Source: Litorimonas haliclonae (GTDB lineage: Bacteria > Pseudomonadota > Alphaproteobacteria > Caulobacterales > Maricaulaceae). Taken from it: 64,000 bases of DNA. The stretch lies in the NCBI RefSeq assembly GCF_965138505.1, contig NZ_CBCSCO010000003.1, positions 1-64,000 of the forward strand, read 5' to 3'. Positions 17,110-26,344 of this stretch are shown piece after piece. The position numbers and the translations under genes are program-made. The notes under the pieces are model-generated. The model had not been told where the DNA came from and did no database searches. It saw only the letters and a program-made list of their open reading frames with translations. Position 1 is the stretch's first letter, and each line of letters starts with the position of its first letter.

Positions 17110-17940
17110 TCAGGACAGCAATTTCTCCAAAGCGGCGTTAAATTGGACGGCTTCGCTCATCATGACGAAGTGACAGGAATCCTTTATCTCGATTATATCT
17201 ATCGCGTCCCCAAAAGTTTTTACAAACGCTGGCAAGTCCTCATTATCCGCGGCGACTATGGCCGAAACAGGACCGGGGTAGGCCTCCAGATATTGCCTAA
17301 GATCAGCCAGAAAAAAGTTTCGGAGAATTTCTATACTTTCTACTCTCGGCACTGACTTCATCGTCTCTGTCACGGTGTCAATAAGGGCGCGAGGGGTGTG
17401 TTTGGCGAAAAATGATTGAGTGAGCAGATCCACGCTGGTGTCGAAATCGCCGTCGAAGGGCTTAATAAAAGCTTCCGTAAGCTCTTCGGATTGCGCAGGA
17501 TAAGCATTCAGGTAAATGAACGATTCTGCACCGACGACCTGACTAACCGTGTCAGGGCTTTGCGCTCCCATCGCCAAGGCCACCATACCCCCTAGGGAAT
17601 GACCAATCACTGTCGTCTTTTTCACTCTTTCCGCTCGTAAGACTTCCAGCATTTGTGACGCCAGATAATCTAAAGATAGGTCGATGTAATTGGGATCATT
17701 TTCTGACGAAATGTTCGAGGCGGATTTGAATTCAGAGCGCCCCCATCCAGGGAGATCAATGGCGATGACGTGGTAATTTTTAGAAAAGTACGAGGCTTGC
17801 GCTTCCCAAAACCTCGCGTCTCCCGCCCAACCGGGCAGGAATACTAGGGTCGGTTTTGCCGCCGACCCAGCCACGAGGTAGTTCAGCCGGACTGACGCTG
17901 TGTCGAGCTGACGCCAGTTCAAGTCATCAGTTTTGGTCAT
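17110..17940 (-). CDS. Alpha/beta-fold hydrolase
   Basis: The 276-residue product has the alpha/beta hydrolase order: oxyanion region FLPGWAGDARFW, the strand IAIDLPGWGRS, the nucleophile elbow GHSLGG carrying the serine, a late acid near VAADNEDLP, and the C-terminal histidine in SCHFVMM. No signal peptide is seen, so it is cytoplasmic. The ATG 17940 (MTKTDDL) is chosen; GTG 17961 is a possible earlier start. It lies between the lipoprotein amidohydrolase and dnaB on the same strand. The substrate cannot be told from sequence. Confidence 0.85.
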   Translation of the reverse strand: MTKTDDLNWRQLDTASVRLNYLVAGSAAKPTLVFLPGWAGDARFWEAQASYFSKNYHVIAIDLPGWGRSEFKSASNISSENDPNYIDLSLDYLASQMLEVLRAERVKKTTVIGHSLGGMVALAMGAQSPDTVSQVVGAESFIYLNAYPAQSEELTEAFIKPFDGDFDTSVDLLTQSFFAKHTPRALIDTVTETMKSVPRVESIEILRNFFLADLRQYLEAYPGPVSAIVAADNEDLPAFVKTFGDAIDIIEIKDSCHFVMMSEAVQFNAALEKLLS

Positions 17941-17996
17941 ATTGGGTATCTTGCCAAACACTTTCGGACGTCAACACGGCTTCACTAGAGAGAGAC

Positions 17997-19481
17997 CTAA
18001 AACGCGCCGCCTTCATATTCTTCCGGTGCCAAATTGCCGAATTTCGTCAGGTCAGCGTTAAACGACAGCTTTACCGTGCCGATGGGGCCGTGTCTTTGTT
18101 TGCCGATAATGACTTCGGCCTTGCCCATGAGCTTGTCCATATCCTCTTGCCACTGCATATGCTCTTCCGTTCCTTCGGACGGTTCTGCCCGGGCGAGGTA
18201 GTATTCTTCGCGGAACACAAACATCACAACATCGGCGTCCTGCTCGATCGAGCCGGATTCGCGCAAGTCAGAAAGCTGCGGGCGTTTATCGTCGCGTTGC
18301 TCGACCTGGCGAGAGAGCTGCGCCAGAGCGAGAACAGGGATGTCGAGTTCTTTCGCCAGAGCTTTGAGGCCCTGCGTAATCATGGACACTTCCTGCACAC
18401 GATTGGCCTGACTATTCATGGCGTTCCCGCCCGTCAGGAGCTGGAGGTAGTCGACCACAATCATATCGAGCCCGACCATACGCTTCAGGCGGCGCGCGCG
18501 GGCAGATAAGGCCCCGATCGAAATCCCGCCCGTATCATCAATATGAAGGGGAATACGGCTGATTTCGTCGGCGCTGTCGCGAATATGTTCATATTGTTCG
18601 GTATTGATGTCGCCGCGGCGAATACGGTGAGACGGCACGCCCGAATGTTCGGCGAGCAGACGTGTGGCGAGCTGCTCACTGCTCATTTCGAGCGAGAAGA
18701 AGCCGACAATCCCGCCATCCGTCGTTTTCTCGACGCCGTTTTCATCTCGTTCGCGACGGAACTTCTTGGCGATGTTAAACGCAATATTGGTCGCGAGCGA
18801 GGTTTTCCCCATAGACGGACGTCCCGCCAAAATGATGAGGTCAGAGCGGTGCATCCCGCCAAGCTGTCGGTCGAGATCCACAAGACCTGTCGAAGTGCCG
18901 GAGAGGTTGCCGTCCCGCGTAAAGGCGGCGCTGGCCATTTCGATGGAGTGGATGAGGGCGGTCTCGAAGGTGACAAAACCGCTCTGCGTCCCGCCTATTT
19001 CTGCGAGGTTAAAGAGCTGGCTCTCCGCTTGTGTGATTTGCTGGCGCGCATCCATCTCGCTTTCCGGATTCGTCGCTCCTTGGCGAATTTCGTCCCCAAG
19101 CCGAATAAGTTCACGCCGCATGGCGAGATCAAAAATCAGCTTGGCATATTCGGGCGCGGTCGCGCCGGGCGGGGCCGAGTCGAGTAGGAGCGCCAGATAT
19201 TCGACGCCGCCAATATCAATCAGGGTTTCGTCTTGGCTGAAACGGTTTTTAAGGACAATCGCATCGGCAAGTTTGCCGTGCTCGATCAGGGTCGAGATGG
19301 AGTCGAAAATACGAACGTGGATGGGATTGTAGAAATGCTTAGCCTGCACAATACCGCTGACGCGGTGATAAATTTCATTGTCATAGAGGAGGGCGCCCAA
19401 GAGCGCTTGCTCGGCCTCGCTACTGTGCGGAGTCGTGTCGAGGGAGGTGTCTTCGTTGTTTTGTTCTTCTGCAAATACCAT
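17997..19481 (-). CDS. dnaB: Replicative DNA helicase DnaB
   Basis: The hexameric helicase that unwinds DNA at the replication fork. The 494-residue product has the N-terminal primase-interaction domain (SSEAEQALLGALLYD) and the RecA-like C-terminal domain with Walker A AGRPSMGKTS and the LIVVDYLQLL-type Walker B, followed by LSQLSRQVE-type motifs. No intein is present. GGTGAG just before ATG 19481 is a good ribosome binding site. Three DnaA-box-like repeats lie 80-110 bases upstream, and a GANTC site (GATTC 19498-19502) is close to the start. Confidence 0.96.
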   Translation of the reverse strand: MVFAEEQNNEDTSLDTTPHSSEAEQALLGALLYDNEIYHRVSGIVQAKHFYNPIHVRIFDSISTLIEHGKLADAIVLKNRFSQDETLIDIGGVEYLALLLDSAPPGATAPEYAKLIFDLAMRRELIRLGDEIRQGATNPESEMDARQQITQAESQLFNLAEIGGTQSGFVTFETALIHSIEMASAAFTRDGNLSGTSTGLVDLDRQLGGMHRSDLIILAGRPSMGKTSLATNIAFNIAKKFRRERDENGVEKTTDGGIVGFFSLEMSSEQLATRLLAEHSGVPSHRIRRGDINTEQYEHIRDSADEISRIPLHIDDTGGISIGALSARARRLKRMVGLDMIVVDYLQLLTGGNAMNSQANRVQEVSMITQGLKALAKELDIPVLALAQLSRQVEQRDDKRPQLSDLRESGSIEQDADVVMFVFREEYYLARAEPSEGTEEHMQWQEDMDKLMGKAEVIIGKQRHGPIGTVKLSFNADLTKFGNLAPEEYEGGAF

Positions 19482-19562
19482 TGCTCACCCCTAGGCCGAT
19501 TCTACCAAGTCGGCACTAGAACAGATACAGAACAACGCCCCCTAGAGCAAATGAGTTATACA

Positions 19563-19593
19563 TGGGGATAAGTAATGGGGATAACGGGGATAA
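19563..19593 (-). promoter_or_regulatory. Three DnaA-box-like repeats upstream of dnaB
   Basis: On the minus strand TTATCCCCA occurs at 19571-19563 and 19584-19576, and TTATCCCCG at 19593-19585. The first two differ by one base from the DnaA box TTATCCACA. They lie head to tail within 31 bases in the gap between the MoxR gene and dnaB. Confidence 0.4.
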
Positions 19594-19602
19594 GTTTAGA
19601 GA

Positions 19603-20445
19603 CTACCCTTCACGCCTCGACAGAAACGCCAGACGTTCAAACAGATGTACGTCCTGCTCATTTTTGAGCAAAGCGCCGTGAAGCGGCGGGATCATTTTTG
19701 TTTTGTCGGTCTCGCGAAGTGTTTCCGGATCAATATCTTCGACGAGCAGCAATTTCAGCCAATCCAGCAATTCGGAGGTGCTTGGCTTCTTCTTGAGGCC
19801 CGGCATGGCGCGGACTTCGAAGAATCGTTTCAGCGCGGCGGAGAGCATGCGGGTTTTGATGTCAGGGAAGTGAACCTGCACGATTTCTTTCATCGTCTCT
19901 TCGTCCGGGAACTGGATATAGTGGAAGAAGCAGCGGCGCAGAAACGCGTCCGGCAAATCTTTTTCATTATTCGACGTAATGATGATGATGGGGCGCTGTT
20001 TGGCCGTAACGGTCTCTCCAGTTTCGTAAACGTGGAAGCTCATCTTATCGAGTTCATGCAGGAGGTCGTTCGGAAATTCGAGATCAGCCTTGTCGATTTC
20101 ATCGATCAAAAGAATAGGGCGCTTCTCGCTGATGAATGATTCCCAAACCTGCCCGCGTTTGATGTAGTTTTCGATATGATGCACGCGGTCATCGCCAAGC
20201 TGTGAATCCCGCAGACGCGCCACCGCGTCATATTCATAGAGGCCTTGCTGCGCTTTGGTCGTGGATTTGATGTTCCATTCCAAGAGAGGCGTGTCCAGAG
20301 CTTGAGCAATTTCATGGGCGAGAACGGTTTTTCCGGTTCCAGGCTCTCCTTTAATGAGAAGGGGGCGTTCCAGCGTAATCGCCGCGTTCACCGCCATTTT
20401 CAGATCCTGTGTGGCGACATAATCTTTTGTACCTTCAAATTTCAT
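19603..20445 (-). CDS. MoxR-family AAA+ ATPase
   Basis: The 280-residue AAA+ ATPase has Walker A GEPGTGKT near residues 33-40, Walker B LLIDEIDK near 112-119, sensor 1 in IITSNNEKDLPDAFLRR with the arginine finger, and a lid domain. MoxR ATPases act as chaperone-like factors for metalloenzymes or surface complexes, usually together with a VWA protein encoded downstream. No CoxE/VWA gene follows here, since dnaB comes next, so its client is unknown. It is divergent from dksA. Confidence 0.88.
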   Translation of the reverse strand: MKFEGTKDYVATQDLKMAVNAAITLERPLLIKGEPGTGKTVLAHEIAQALDTPLLEWNIKSTTKAQQGLYEYDAVARLRDSQLGDDRVHHIENYIKRGQVWESFISEKRPILLIDEIDKADLEFPNDLLHELDKMSFHVYETGETVTAKQRPIIIITSNNEKDLPDAFLRRCFFHYIQFPDEETMKEIVQVHFPDIKTRMLSAALKRFFEVRAMPGLKKKPSTSELLDWLKLLLVEDIDPETLRETDKTKMIPPLHGALLKNEQDVHLFERLAFLSRREG

Positions 20446-20655
20446 AATCGTCTCGTATCCGGGCTATTTTTAAAGGGGTCTATCTACGTTTCACATAGAG
20501 TGACGCAAGCATCAATTCATTGTCATAAATATTTCTGCATTGTTAGATTGCGCGTCTGAATGACTCACTTTATAGCCAGCGCGACAACGGAAATCGCCTC
20601 ACAGAAAGGCGCGTTGTGAGGGGTGTTTGTGGAAAATGTCATAAGGGGTTTCAAT

Positions 20656-21087
20656 ATGACTAAGACAACCAAAAAGCCGGTAAATGTGCCTGCAAATTAC
20701 GAACCATCGGATGATGAAGAGTTCATGAATCCGGTTCAAAAAGAATATTTTCGTCAAAAGCTACTGGCTTGGAAAGCCGATATCGTCGCGGAAACGCGCA
20801 ATACGGTTGAATATCTTCGCGGCGAGAACGTCTCCCATCCAGATCCGGCCGATACGGCGGCGGCCAATGCTGACCGTCAGTTGGAGCTGCGTACAAAAGA
20901 TCGTCTTCGTAAGCTAACCAATAAAATCGAAAAAGCCTTACGCCGCATCGAAAACGGGACTTACGGTATTTGCGAAGAAACGGGCGACCCGATCGAGCTT
21001 CGCCGTTTGGACGCCCGTCCAATCGCGACCCTGTCTCTAGAAGCGCAGGAAATGCACGAACGCGGTGAACGTTTACGCGCGGGGTAA
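20656..21087 (+). CDS. dksA: DksA-family RNA polymerase-binding regulator, single-cysteine type
   Basis: DksA enters the secondary channel of RNA polymerase and works with ppGpp to control stable RNA and amino acid promoters. The 143-residue product has the long coiled-coil region (residues about 35-100) with the DPADTA tip and the C-terminal finger fold GTYGICEETGDPI ending LSLEAQE. Only one cysteine is present, so the zinc-binding four-cysteine finger of E. coli DksA is missing; single-cysteine DksA is known from Rhodobacter. ATG 20656 is preceded by AAGGGG at a good distance; an upstream in-frame start at 20623 is unlikely. Confidence 0.92.
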   Translation: MTKTTKKPVNVPANYEPSDDEEFMNPVQKEYFRQKLLAWKADIVAETRNTVEYLRGENVSHPDPADTAAANADRQLELRTKDRLRKLTNKIEKALRRIENGTYGICEETGDPIELRRLDARPIATLSLEAQEMHERGERLRAG

Positions 21088-21111
21088 GTCTATACATTAA
21101 AAACCGAATCG

Positions 21112-21137
21112 AGGCGGGTTTATCCCGCCTTTTTTTA
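21112..21137 (+). terminator. Rho-independent terminator of dksA
   Basis: AGGCGGG 21112-21118 pairs with CCCGCCT 21124-21130 around TTTAT, followed by a run of seven T. This is a strong intrinsic terminator directly after dksA. Confidence 0.9.
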
Positions 21138-21226
21138 TACCATGAGCCTCCAGCTTGCCCGAATTAACCTAGTTTAAATTGGAATTTATTGTTTTTCCTC
21201 AAACATATAGCTCTTTTCAATAAATA

Positions 21227-21287
21227 ATTATTGATAAACAATAATTCTCGTCCTATACAGTCTTCAGAAACCGATGTGCCAGTCGGT
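21227..21287 (+). promoter_or_regulatory. Two inverted repeats before the RND efflux operon
   Basis: ATTATTG 21227-21233 pairs with CAATAAT 21239-21245 (5-base spacer). ACCGA 21270-21274 pairs with TCGGT 21283-21287 (8-base spacer), directly before the ribosome binding site AAGGAG and the ATG at 21299. The second resembles operators of TetR-type regulators; no TetR gene is in the window. Both are candidates only. Confidence 0.35.
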
Positions 21288-21298
21288 AAGGAGACGAC

Positions 21299-22594
21299 AT
21301 GACTGATTCAAACAATACCCTCAATCCGTCCGGATATAAGTCCGACGCCTATGCCTCGAGCGGAGACCTTCCGAGAAAGAAGCTTTGGGTCTGGCGGGTC
21401 ATTGTTTTCGTGTTGCCTGCTCTTGTCTTGATGGCGGCGATTGTCGGCTTTATTGCCATGGGGGCGCTTAAGCCTACGCCGGAGGAAAAAGAGGATGTGG
21501 TCAAGGCCATTCCGGTTCTGACCGCTAATACATCGCAAGAAGACGTGACTTTAACGGTGGACGTTCAAGGCGAAGTTCAACCGCGCACGAAGATTAATCT
21601 GGTTCCCCAAGTCGGGGGGCTCGTCACCTATATGTCTCCAAAATTTATAGAAGGCGGACAATTTAACAAGGGCGATCTGCTCGTACGTATAGAGCCGACG
21701 GAGTATGACTTGCGGGTTACGCAGGCCAGAGCCGAGGTGGCGCAGGCCGAAACACAGCTCAGCCGGGAAACATCAGAATCTCTTATTGCCCGTCAAGACT
21801 GGGAAGAGTTGGGCCGGAACGGAAATCCGAGCTCGCTGAGTTTGCGAGAACCACAGATGGCGGAAGCTAAAGCGAGGCTTGCCTCAGCAAATGCACGCCT
21901 CGCCGAAGCCGAACTTCAGCTCAAACGAACATCGCTTTATGCGCCGTTTACGGGCCGCGTCACAATACGTCATATTGATCAGGGTGAGTTCGTCTCCGCT
22001 GGCACGCGTCTGGGCGAGATATATTCGACCGAGGTCATGGACGTTCGTCTGCCCATGACCAATGAAGACTTGCGCCGGGCGGGCCTGACGCTCGGGTTTG
22101 AGGCCTCTAACGATAATCCCGGATTGCCTGTGACACTCTCCGCCAATGTCGCCGGAAACTATAGTCAATGGGATGGACGGATTGTTCGAACCGATAGCCA
22201 TTTCGACAGCCGAACTCGCGTTCTCTACGCCTATGTAGAAGTTGAGGATCCTTTCGGGGGCGGCGCGGATAACGGAACCCCGCTCGCGCCGGGTATTTTC
22301 GTCAATGCCGCCATCGCGGGGCAAAAGCTACAAGGCGCGCTGGTGGTTCCCCGTACAGCCCTTCGCGGGGATAATACGGTCTATGTCGCCAATGCCGACG
22401 ACACGCTGAGCATTAAAACCGTCTCTGTGGTGTCCTCTAATCGGGAGCAGGCAATATTGGGCGGTGGGCTGGCATCAGGTGAAAAGGTCGTTACGTCGCC
22501 TATTAGGGGGGTCGCGGACGGAATGAAAATAGAGGTGGTAGAGCCGACAAAAGCCGTAGCTTTTAAGACGTCTCTTGAGGGAGGCAAAAAATGA
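21299..22594 (+). CDS. RND efflux periplasmic adaptor (membrane fusion protein)
   Basis: The 431-residue adaptor links an RND pump to an outer-membrane channel. It has a single N-terminal membrane anchor (residues about 30-53), then a lipoyl-like half motif (GEVQPRTKINLVPQVGG), a coiled-coil hairpin (residues about 140-205 rich in Ala, Glu and Gln), the second half motif (LYAPFTGRVTIRHIDQGEFV), and a beta-barrel and membrane-proximal domain. The stop overlaps the RND gene start (ATGA at 22591). No outer-membrane TolC partner is encoded nearby. Confidence 0.92.
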   Translation: MTDSNNTLNPSGYKSDAYASSGDLPRKKLWVWRVIVFVLPALVLMAAIVGFIAMGALKPTPEEKEDVVKAIPVLTANTSQEDVTLTVDVQGEVQPRTKINLVPQVGGLVTYMSPKFIEGGQFNKGDLLVRIEPTEYDLRVTQARAEVAQAETQLSRETSESLIARQDWEELGRNGNPSSLSLREPQMAEAKARLASANARLAEAELQLKRTSLYAPFTGRVTIRHIDQGEFVSAGTRLGEIYSTEVMDVRLPMTNEDLRRAGLTLGFEASNDNPGLPVTLSANVAGNYSQWDGRIVRTDSHFDSRTRVLYAYVEVEDPFGGGADNGTPLAPGIFVNAAIAGQKLQGALVVPRTALRGDNTVYVANADDTLSIKTVSVVSSNREQAILGGGLASGEKVVTSPIRGVADGMKIEVVEPTKAVAFKTSLEGGKK

Positions 22595-25500
22595 ACAAGA
22601 TCATCAAATGGTGGGCAAGCAATCCCGTCGCGGCTAACCTCCTTATGATAGCTTTGCTCCTCGCGGGTACTGTTAGCTATTTCCAAATTGAGCGAGAGCT
22701 TGACCCCTATGTCGAATTTCCCGGTGCCTGGACTTATGTGTCTTGGCCTGGTGCGTCTCCGCAGGACGTCGAAGAGCAAATTATTGTTCGCATGGAAGAG
22801 GCGCTTTCCGAAGTTGAAGGCGTCAACCGGATGTGGGCGTTCGCCGGAGAAGGCGGCGGCTCTGTCACAGTTGTAGGTAAGAACGGCGTCGATGAAGCCA
22901 AACTCATGGCCGACGTGAAGCGCGCCGTGGATGCGATAAATGCGTTTCCCCCGGCGGCCGAAGAGCCGCAGATCAATATATTCAGGAACCGGGATGAAAT
23001 TATTCGGTTAGCTGTCTCTGGTGATAACACGGTGTCCGAACGAGAGCTAAAGCGCTTTTCCGAGAAGACCCGTCGTGAGATTGCACTGCTGGAAAATGTT
23101 CCGGCGGTCGAATTGTTCGGCGTCAGGGGCGAAGAGGTCTCGATCGAAGTGTCCGAGGATGCGCTTAGACAATACGGATTGACATTAGGCGAGGTAGCCC
23201 AAGCGGTTCGCGGCACCTCCGTGAATGCGTCCTCCGGTACAGTTCGAACGGATATCGGGAATATGCAACTTCGCACCCGCAACCAGGCCGATACTCAAGA
23301 GGATTTTGAGAATATTGTTGTTCGCCAAGATGCGGGCGGCGCACTCATACGGGTTAAAGATGTCGCAACAGTGATCGACGGGTTTGAACAGGTCAATCTG
23401 ATGGCAACCGTCAATGGTAAACGGACAGTTTTAGTCCAGATCCAAAGCGGACCGAGCATGGACATCGTTAAAATGTCCGAAAATGTAAAAGAATATCTGG
23501 CGAAGAAAGCCGACACTCTTCCTCCCGGAATAACGATTACGACTTGGGAAGATGACGCAGATCAATATGTCGGGCGTATTTCGACCATTGCGAAAAACTT
23601 TCTGATGGGCTTGCTCCTCGTCGGGGCGACTCTTTTCTTGTTCTTGCGGCCGATGATTGCCTTTTGGGTGAGCGCCGGAATTGCCGCGGCTTTTGCCGGT
23701 GGATTGGCTTTGCTTCCGCTTTTCGATGTTTCGTTTAATATGATTTCGACCTTCGCGTTCCTTCTGGTGATCGGAGTGATTGTGGACGATGCCATCATTG
23801 TCGGCGAAGCGATCCATTTCAAAACCGAAGAGGGCGAGAGAGGCCTGAACGCGGCGGTGAACGGGACGCAAATGGTCATTAAGCCTGTCATTTTCGCGGT
23901 TCTGACGACCATGATTTTCTTCGCCCCGTGGATGTATTTGTCAGGGGGAACGAGCGAGTTTACCCGCGCAATTTCGCTGGTTGTAATTTTTGCGCTTTTC
24001 TTCTCTTTGGTTGAGTCGCTCCTTATTCTTCCGGCGCATTTGGCCCATCTGAAACCCGTCAATCCGCAAAGCCGGATTATGAAAATGCAGGGCAAAATTT
24101 CAGACAGCCTCATGACATTTGCGCAGAAGGTCTATCGCCCAACGATTACGGCGGCCTTGCGTCACAGATATTTAACGGCGTCTCTATTCCTCGGTATGAT
24201 GATATTGACGATTGGCGTTGTGGCCAATGGCTTGGTGAAATCCTCTTTCTTTCCAGAAGGAGAGTCTGATCAGGTCGAAATTTCCGTCGAGCTACCCGAA
24301 GGTACGCCATATTCGCGAACGCTTGAAGTCCTTGCGCAGCTTCAGACGGCCGAAGAGACCTTGAAAGAAGAGATCAAGTCCGAAGATGGCGATTTGATTG
24401 AGAATTGGTACACGCGGTCTCGCGACAATAACGTCCTTGCCCTCGTCAAACTGGTTCCGCCGGAAACGCGCGCCCTATCGGCAAAGGAAACAGCCGAACG
24501 CTTACGCGCGCTCATCGGCGAAATTCCGGACGCAGAAACCATCAACGTGAACTACCAGAGCGGCAATAATGGCCCGCCCATCGAATATGTTCTGAATGCG
24601 AAGGAGTTTGATGACTTGGAAGCGGCCGCCGACGATCTGATGACCCGTCTGCGTAGTTATGAGGGCGTGTTCAATGTCGTCAATGATATGGAGAGCGCGA
24701 CAGAAGAGGTGCAGTTCGATCTGAAACCCGGCGCGGAAAGTCTCGGCGTTACTGCGGCGGATGTCGCCCGTCAGGTCCGGCAGGGATTCTTTGGCGAAGA
24801 AGTTCAGCGTTTGCCGCGAGACGGCGAAGATGTGCGGGTTTATGTCCGCTATCCGCGTGTTGACCGTGAATCGCTCGATTTCCTCAAAAGCATTCGCATC
24901 CGAACAAATGACGGACGGGAGCTTCCACTAGACGCCGTGGCTGACCTGCGCTTTGAAAAAGGCACCAACCAGATTTTACGTCGCGAACGTCAACGCGCAA
25001 TTATCGTTTCGGCGGAAGTTGTTTCGGAACGAATTGATGAAATCCGTAAGGAGCTTAATGAAGGTTTTTTTGACGAGTTTGACACACTCCACCCGAATGT
25101 CACGCGCGGTAATATCGGGAGAGCGCAAGGCGAAGCGGAGTTCCAGCAAGAGCTCATGATCTTTATGCTCATCGCGATTGGCGTTGCTTATTTCCTCGTT
25201 GCGGTATCTTTTAAATCCTACGCGGAACCTATCCTCATCCTGCTGGCCGCGATCCCGTTTTGTTATTGCGGCATGATTATCGGTCATCTGACCATGGGCG
25301 CGACAATGTCCCTCCTGTCCCTCCTGGGGATGTTCGCGGCCGCGGGTGTGGCGGTGAACGACAATCTGGTTTTGCTGGATTATGTTCACCGTCTCCGCGA
25401 AAAAGGCCTGGACGGGGCGCAGGCTCTCGTTGAAGCGGGCACGCGGCGCTTCCGGCCGATCCTACTGACCTCGCTTACAACCTTTGTCGGCTTGTTGCCG

Positions 25501-25743
25501 CTGATGATGGAAAAGTCCTTACAGGCGCAGTGGCTCATTCCGATTGGCATTAGCCTCGCCTTTGGCGTTATATTTGCCCTTTTCGTAACGCTGTTCTTTG
25601 TCCCGGCGCTGTACGGTATTGGGGCGGATATCCGCCGCTTTTTTGTCTATCTGATAAATGGCAAGGAGTATGAGACGTTCACTAAATCCCTCAAAGAAGC
25701 GGATGAGCCCGTTGAACTTCCGCCTGTGGTGGCGGCGGAATAA
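22591..25743 (+). CDS. RND-family efflux permease
   Basis: The 1050-residue inner-membrane pump has the RND layout: one membrane segment at the N-terminus, a large periplasmic loop, five more segments, a second periplasmic loop, and five further segments. Proton-relay aspartates are in VIGVIVDDAIIVGE (TM4). The N-terminus (WWASNPVAANLLMIALLLAGTV) and the lack of strong HAE1 porter signatures place it near the AcrB/D/F-like group common in marine bacteria. It exports small molecules using the proton gradient; the substrate is unknown. It forms a coupled pair with the adaptor and ends at a hairpin shared with the convergent MarR gene. Confidence 0.93.
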   Translation: MNKIIKWWASNPVAANLLMIALLLAGTVSYFQIERELDPYVEFPGAWTYVSWPGASPQDVEEQIIVRMEEALSEVEGVNRMWAFAGEGGGSVTVVGKNGVDEAKLMADVKRAVDAINAFPPAAEEPQINIFRNRDEIIRLAVSGDNTVSERELKRFSEKTRREIALLENVPAVELFGVRGEEVSIEVSEDALRQYGLTLGEVAQAVRGTSVNASSGTVRTDIGNMQLRTRNQADTQEDFENIVVRQDAGGALIRVKDVATVIDGFEQVNLMATVNGKRTVLVQIQSGPSMDIVKMSENVKEYLAKKADTLPPGITITTWEDDADQYVGRISTIAKNFLMGLLLVGATLFLFLRPMIAFWVSAGIAAAFAGGLALLPLFDVSFNMISTFAFLLVIGVIVDDAIIVGEAIHFKTEEGERGLNAAVNGTQMVIKPVIFAVLTTMIFFAPWMYLSGGTSEFTRAISLVVIFALFFSLVESLLILPAHLAHLKPVNPQSRIMKMQGKISDSLMTFAQKVYRPTITAALRHRYLTASLFLGMMILTIGVVANGLVKSSFFPEGESDQVEISVELPEGTPYSRTLEVLAQLQTAEETLKEEIKSEDGDLIENWYTRSRDNNVLALVKLVPPETRALSAKETAERLRALIGEIPDAETINVNYQSGNNGPPIEYVLNAKEFDDLEAAADDLMTRLRSYEGVFNVVNDMESATEEVQFDLKPGAESLGVTAADVARQVRQGFFGEEVQRLPRDGEDVRVYVRYPRVDRESLDFLKSIRIRTNDGRELPLDAVADLRFEKGTNQILRRERQRAIIVSAEVVSERIDEIRKELNEGFFDEFDTLHPNVTRGNIGRAQGEAEFQQELMIFMLIAIGVAYFLVAVSFKSYAEPILILLAAIPFCYCGMIIGHLTMGATMSLLSLLGMFAAAGVAVNDNLVLLDYVHRLREKGLDGAQALVEAGTRRFRPILLTSLTTFVGLLPLMMEKSLQAQWLIPIGISLAFGVIFALFVTLFFVPALYGIGADIRRFFVYLINGKEYETFTKSLKEADEPVELPPVVAAE

Positions 25744-25749
25744 ATTTCA

Positions 25750-25774
25750 GCCTCCTCGGTCTTTGCGGGGAGGC
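25750..25774. terminator. Likely bidirectional terminator between RND and MarR genes
   Basis: GCCTCC 25750-25755 pairs with GGAGGC 25769-25774, with TTT on one side and AAATTT-type sequence on the other, between two convergent genes. Confidence 0.5.
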
Positions 25775-25777
25775 GCT

Positions 25778-26227
25778 TTAAAGCTTGAACGCCAAGGAGA
25801 TCAAATCTTCTTTCAATGCCTCCGGGGACGGACGGGCTAAGACCTTATCCACGTCGTCATGAGTTTTACGCCAGATCGGAACGGCTTGGGTCAATAGATC
25901 CAGTCCGTCTTCTGTCAGGGAAAGACGGCGGTTGCGTTTATCCTCGGGGTCTTTTGTGACGACAACCAATCCCCGTTTTTGCAAGGGTTTTAAATTGGCC
26001 GTAAGGGTCGTTCTGTCCATGGCAAGAAGATAAGCAACGTCACTAATTCGGGGCGCCCCCGGGCGGTTTAAAGAGACCAATAAAGAGTATTGTCCTTGCT
26101 TTAAGTTAAGGGGACGAAGCGCCTCGTCAAAGCGTCTAGCAAGCGCTCGCGCCGCGCGTTGAACATGTAGACACAGACATCGATCGCGCACTTCGTGCGT
26201 CACGGAAAGGGGAAGGTCATCTCTCAT
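25778..26227 (-). CDS. MarR-family transcriptional regulator
   Basis: The 149-residue product is a winged-helix MarR repressor-type protein: dimer helix at the N-terminus, LRPLNLKQGQYSLLVSL, the recognition helix region ISDVAYLLAMDRTTLTANLKPLQ and the wing DPEDKRNRRLSLTEDG. MarR proteins bind palindromes and release on binding phenolic or other ligands. ATG 26227 is chosen because it puts the perfect operator dyad (26238-26255) just upstream instead of inside the gene; two in-frame upstream starts exist. It is divergent from the VOC gene and convergent with the RND operon. Confidence 0.85.
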   Translation of the reverse strand: MRDDLPLSVTHEVRDRCLCLHVQRAARALARRFDEALRPLNLKQGQYSLLVSLNRPGAPRISDVAYLLAMDRTTLTANLKPLQKRGLVVVTKDPEDKRNRRLSLTEDGLDLLTQAVPIWRKTHDDVDKVLARPSPEALKEDLISLAFKL

Positions 26228-26237
26228 GATCTCAATA

Positions 26238-26255
26238 TAGGTTGACATCAACCTA
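26238..26255. promoter_or_regulatory. MarR-type operator dyad
   Basis: TAGGTTGA 26238-26245 and TCAACCTA 26248-26255 form a perfect 8-base inverted repeat around CA. It contains the TTGACATCAA core common in MarR operators. It lies 11 bases before the MarR start and 90 bases before the VOC gene, so it could control both. Confidence 0.6.
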
Positions 26256-26344
26256 ATGTCAAAGTAATAGGTGCCTAACCTCACTCATAAGAGGTGTGAA
26301 TAAGGTGAAAGAGAACGTTGCTCATTGTGAGGAGGCTATAAGTC

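Noticed and set aside
21163..21176. TTAACCTAGTTTAA as a CtrA site before the RND operon
   Set aside because: The spacing is six bases instead of seven and the position is far from the start.
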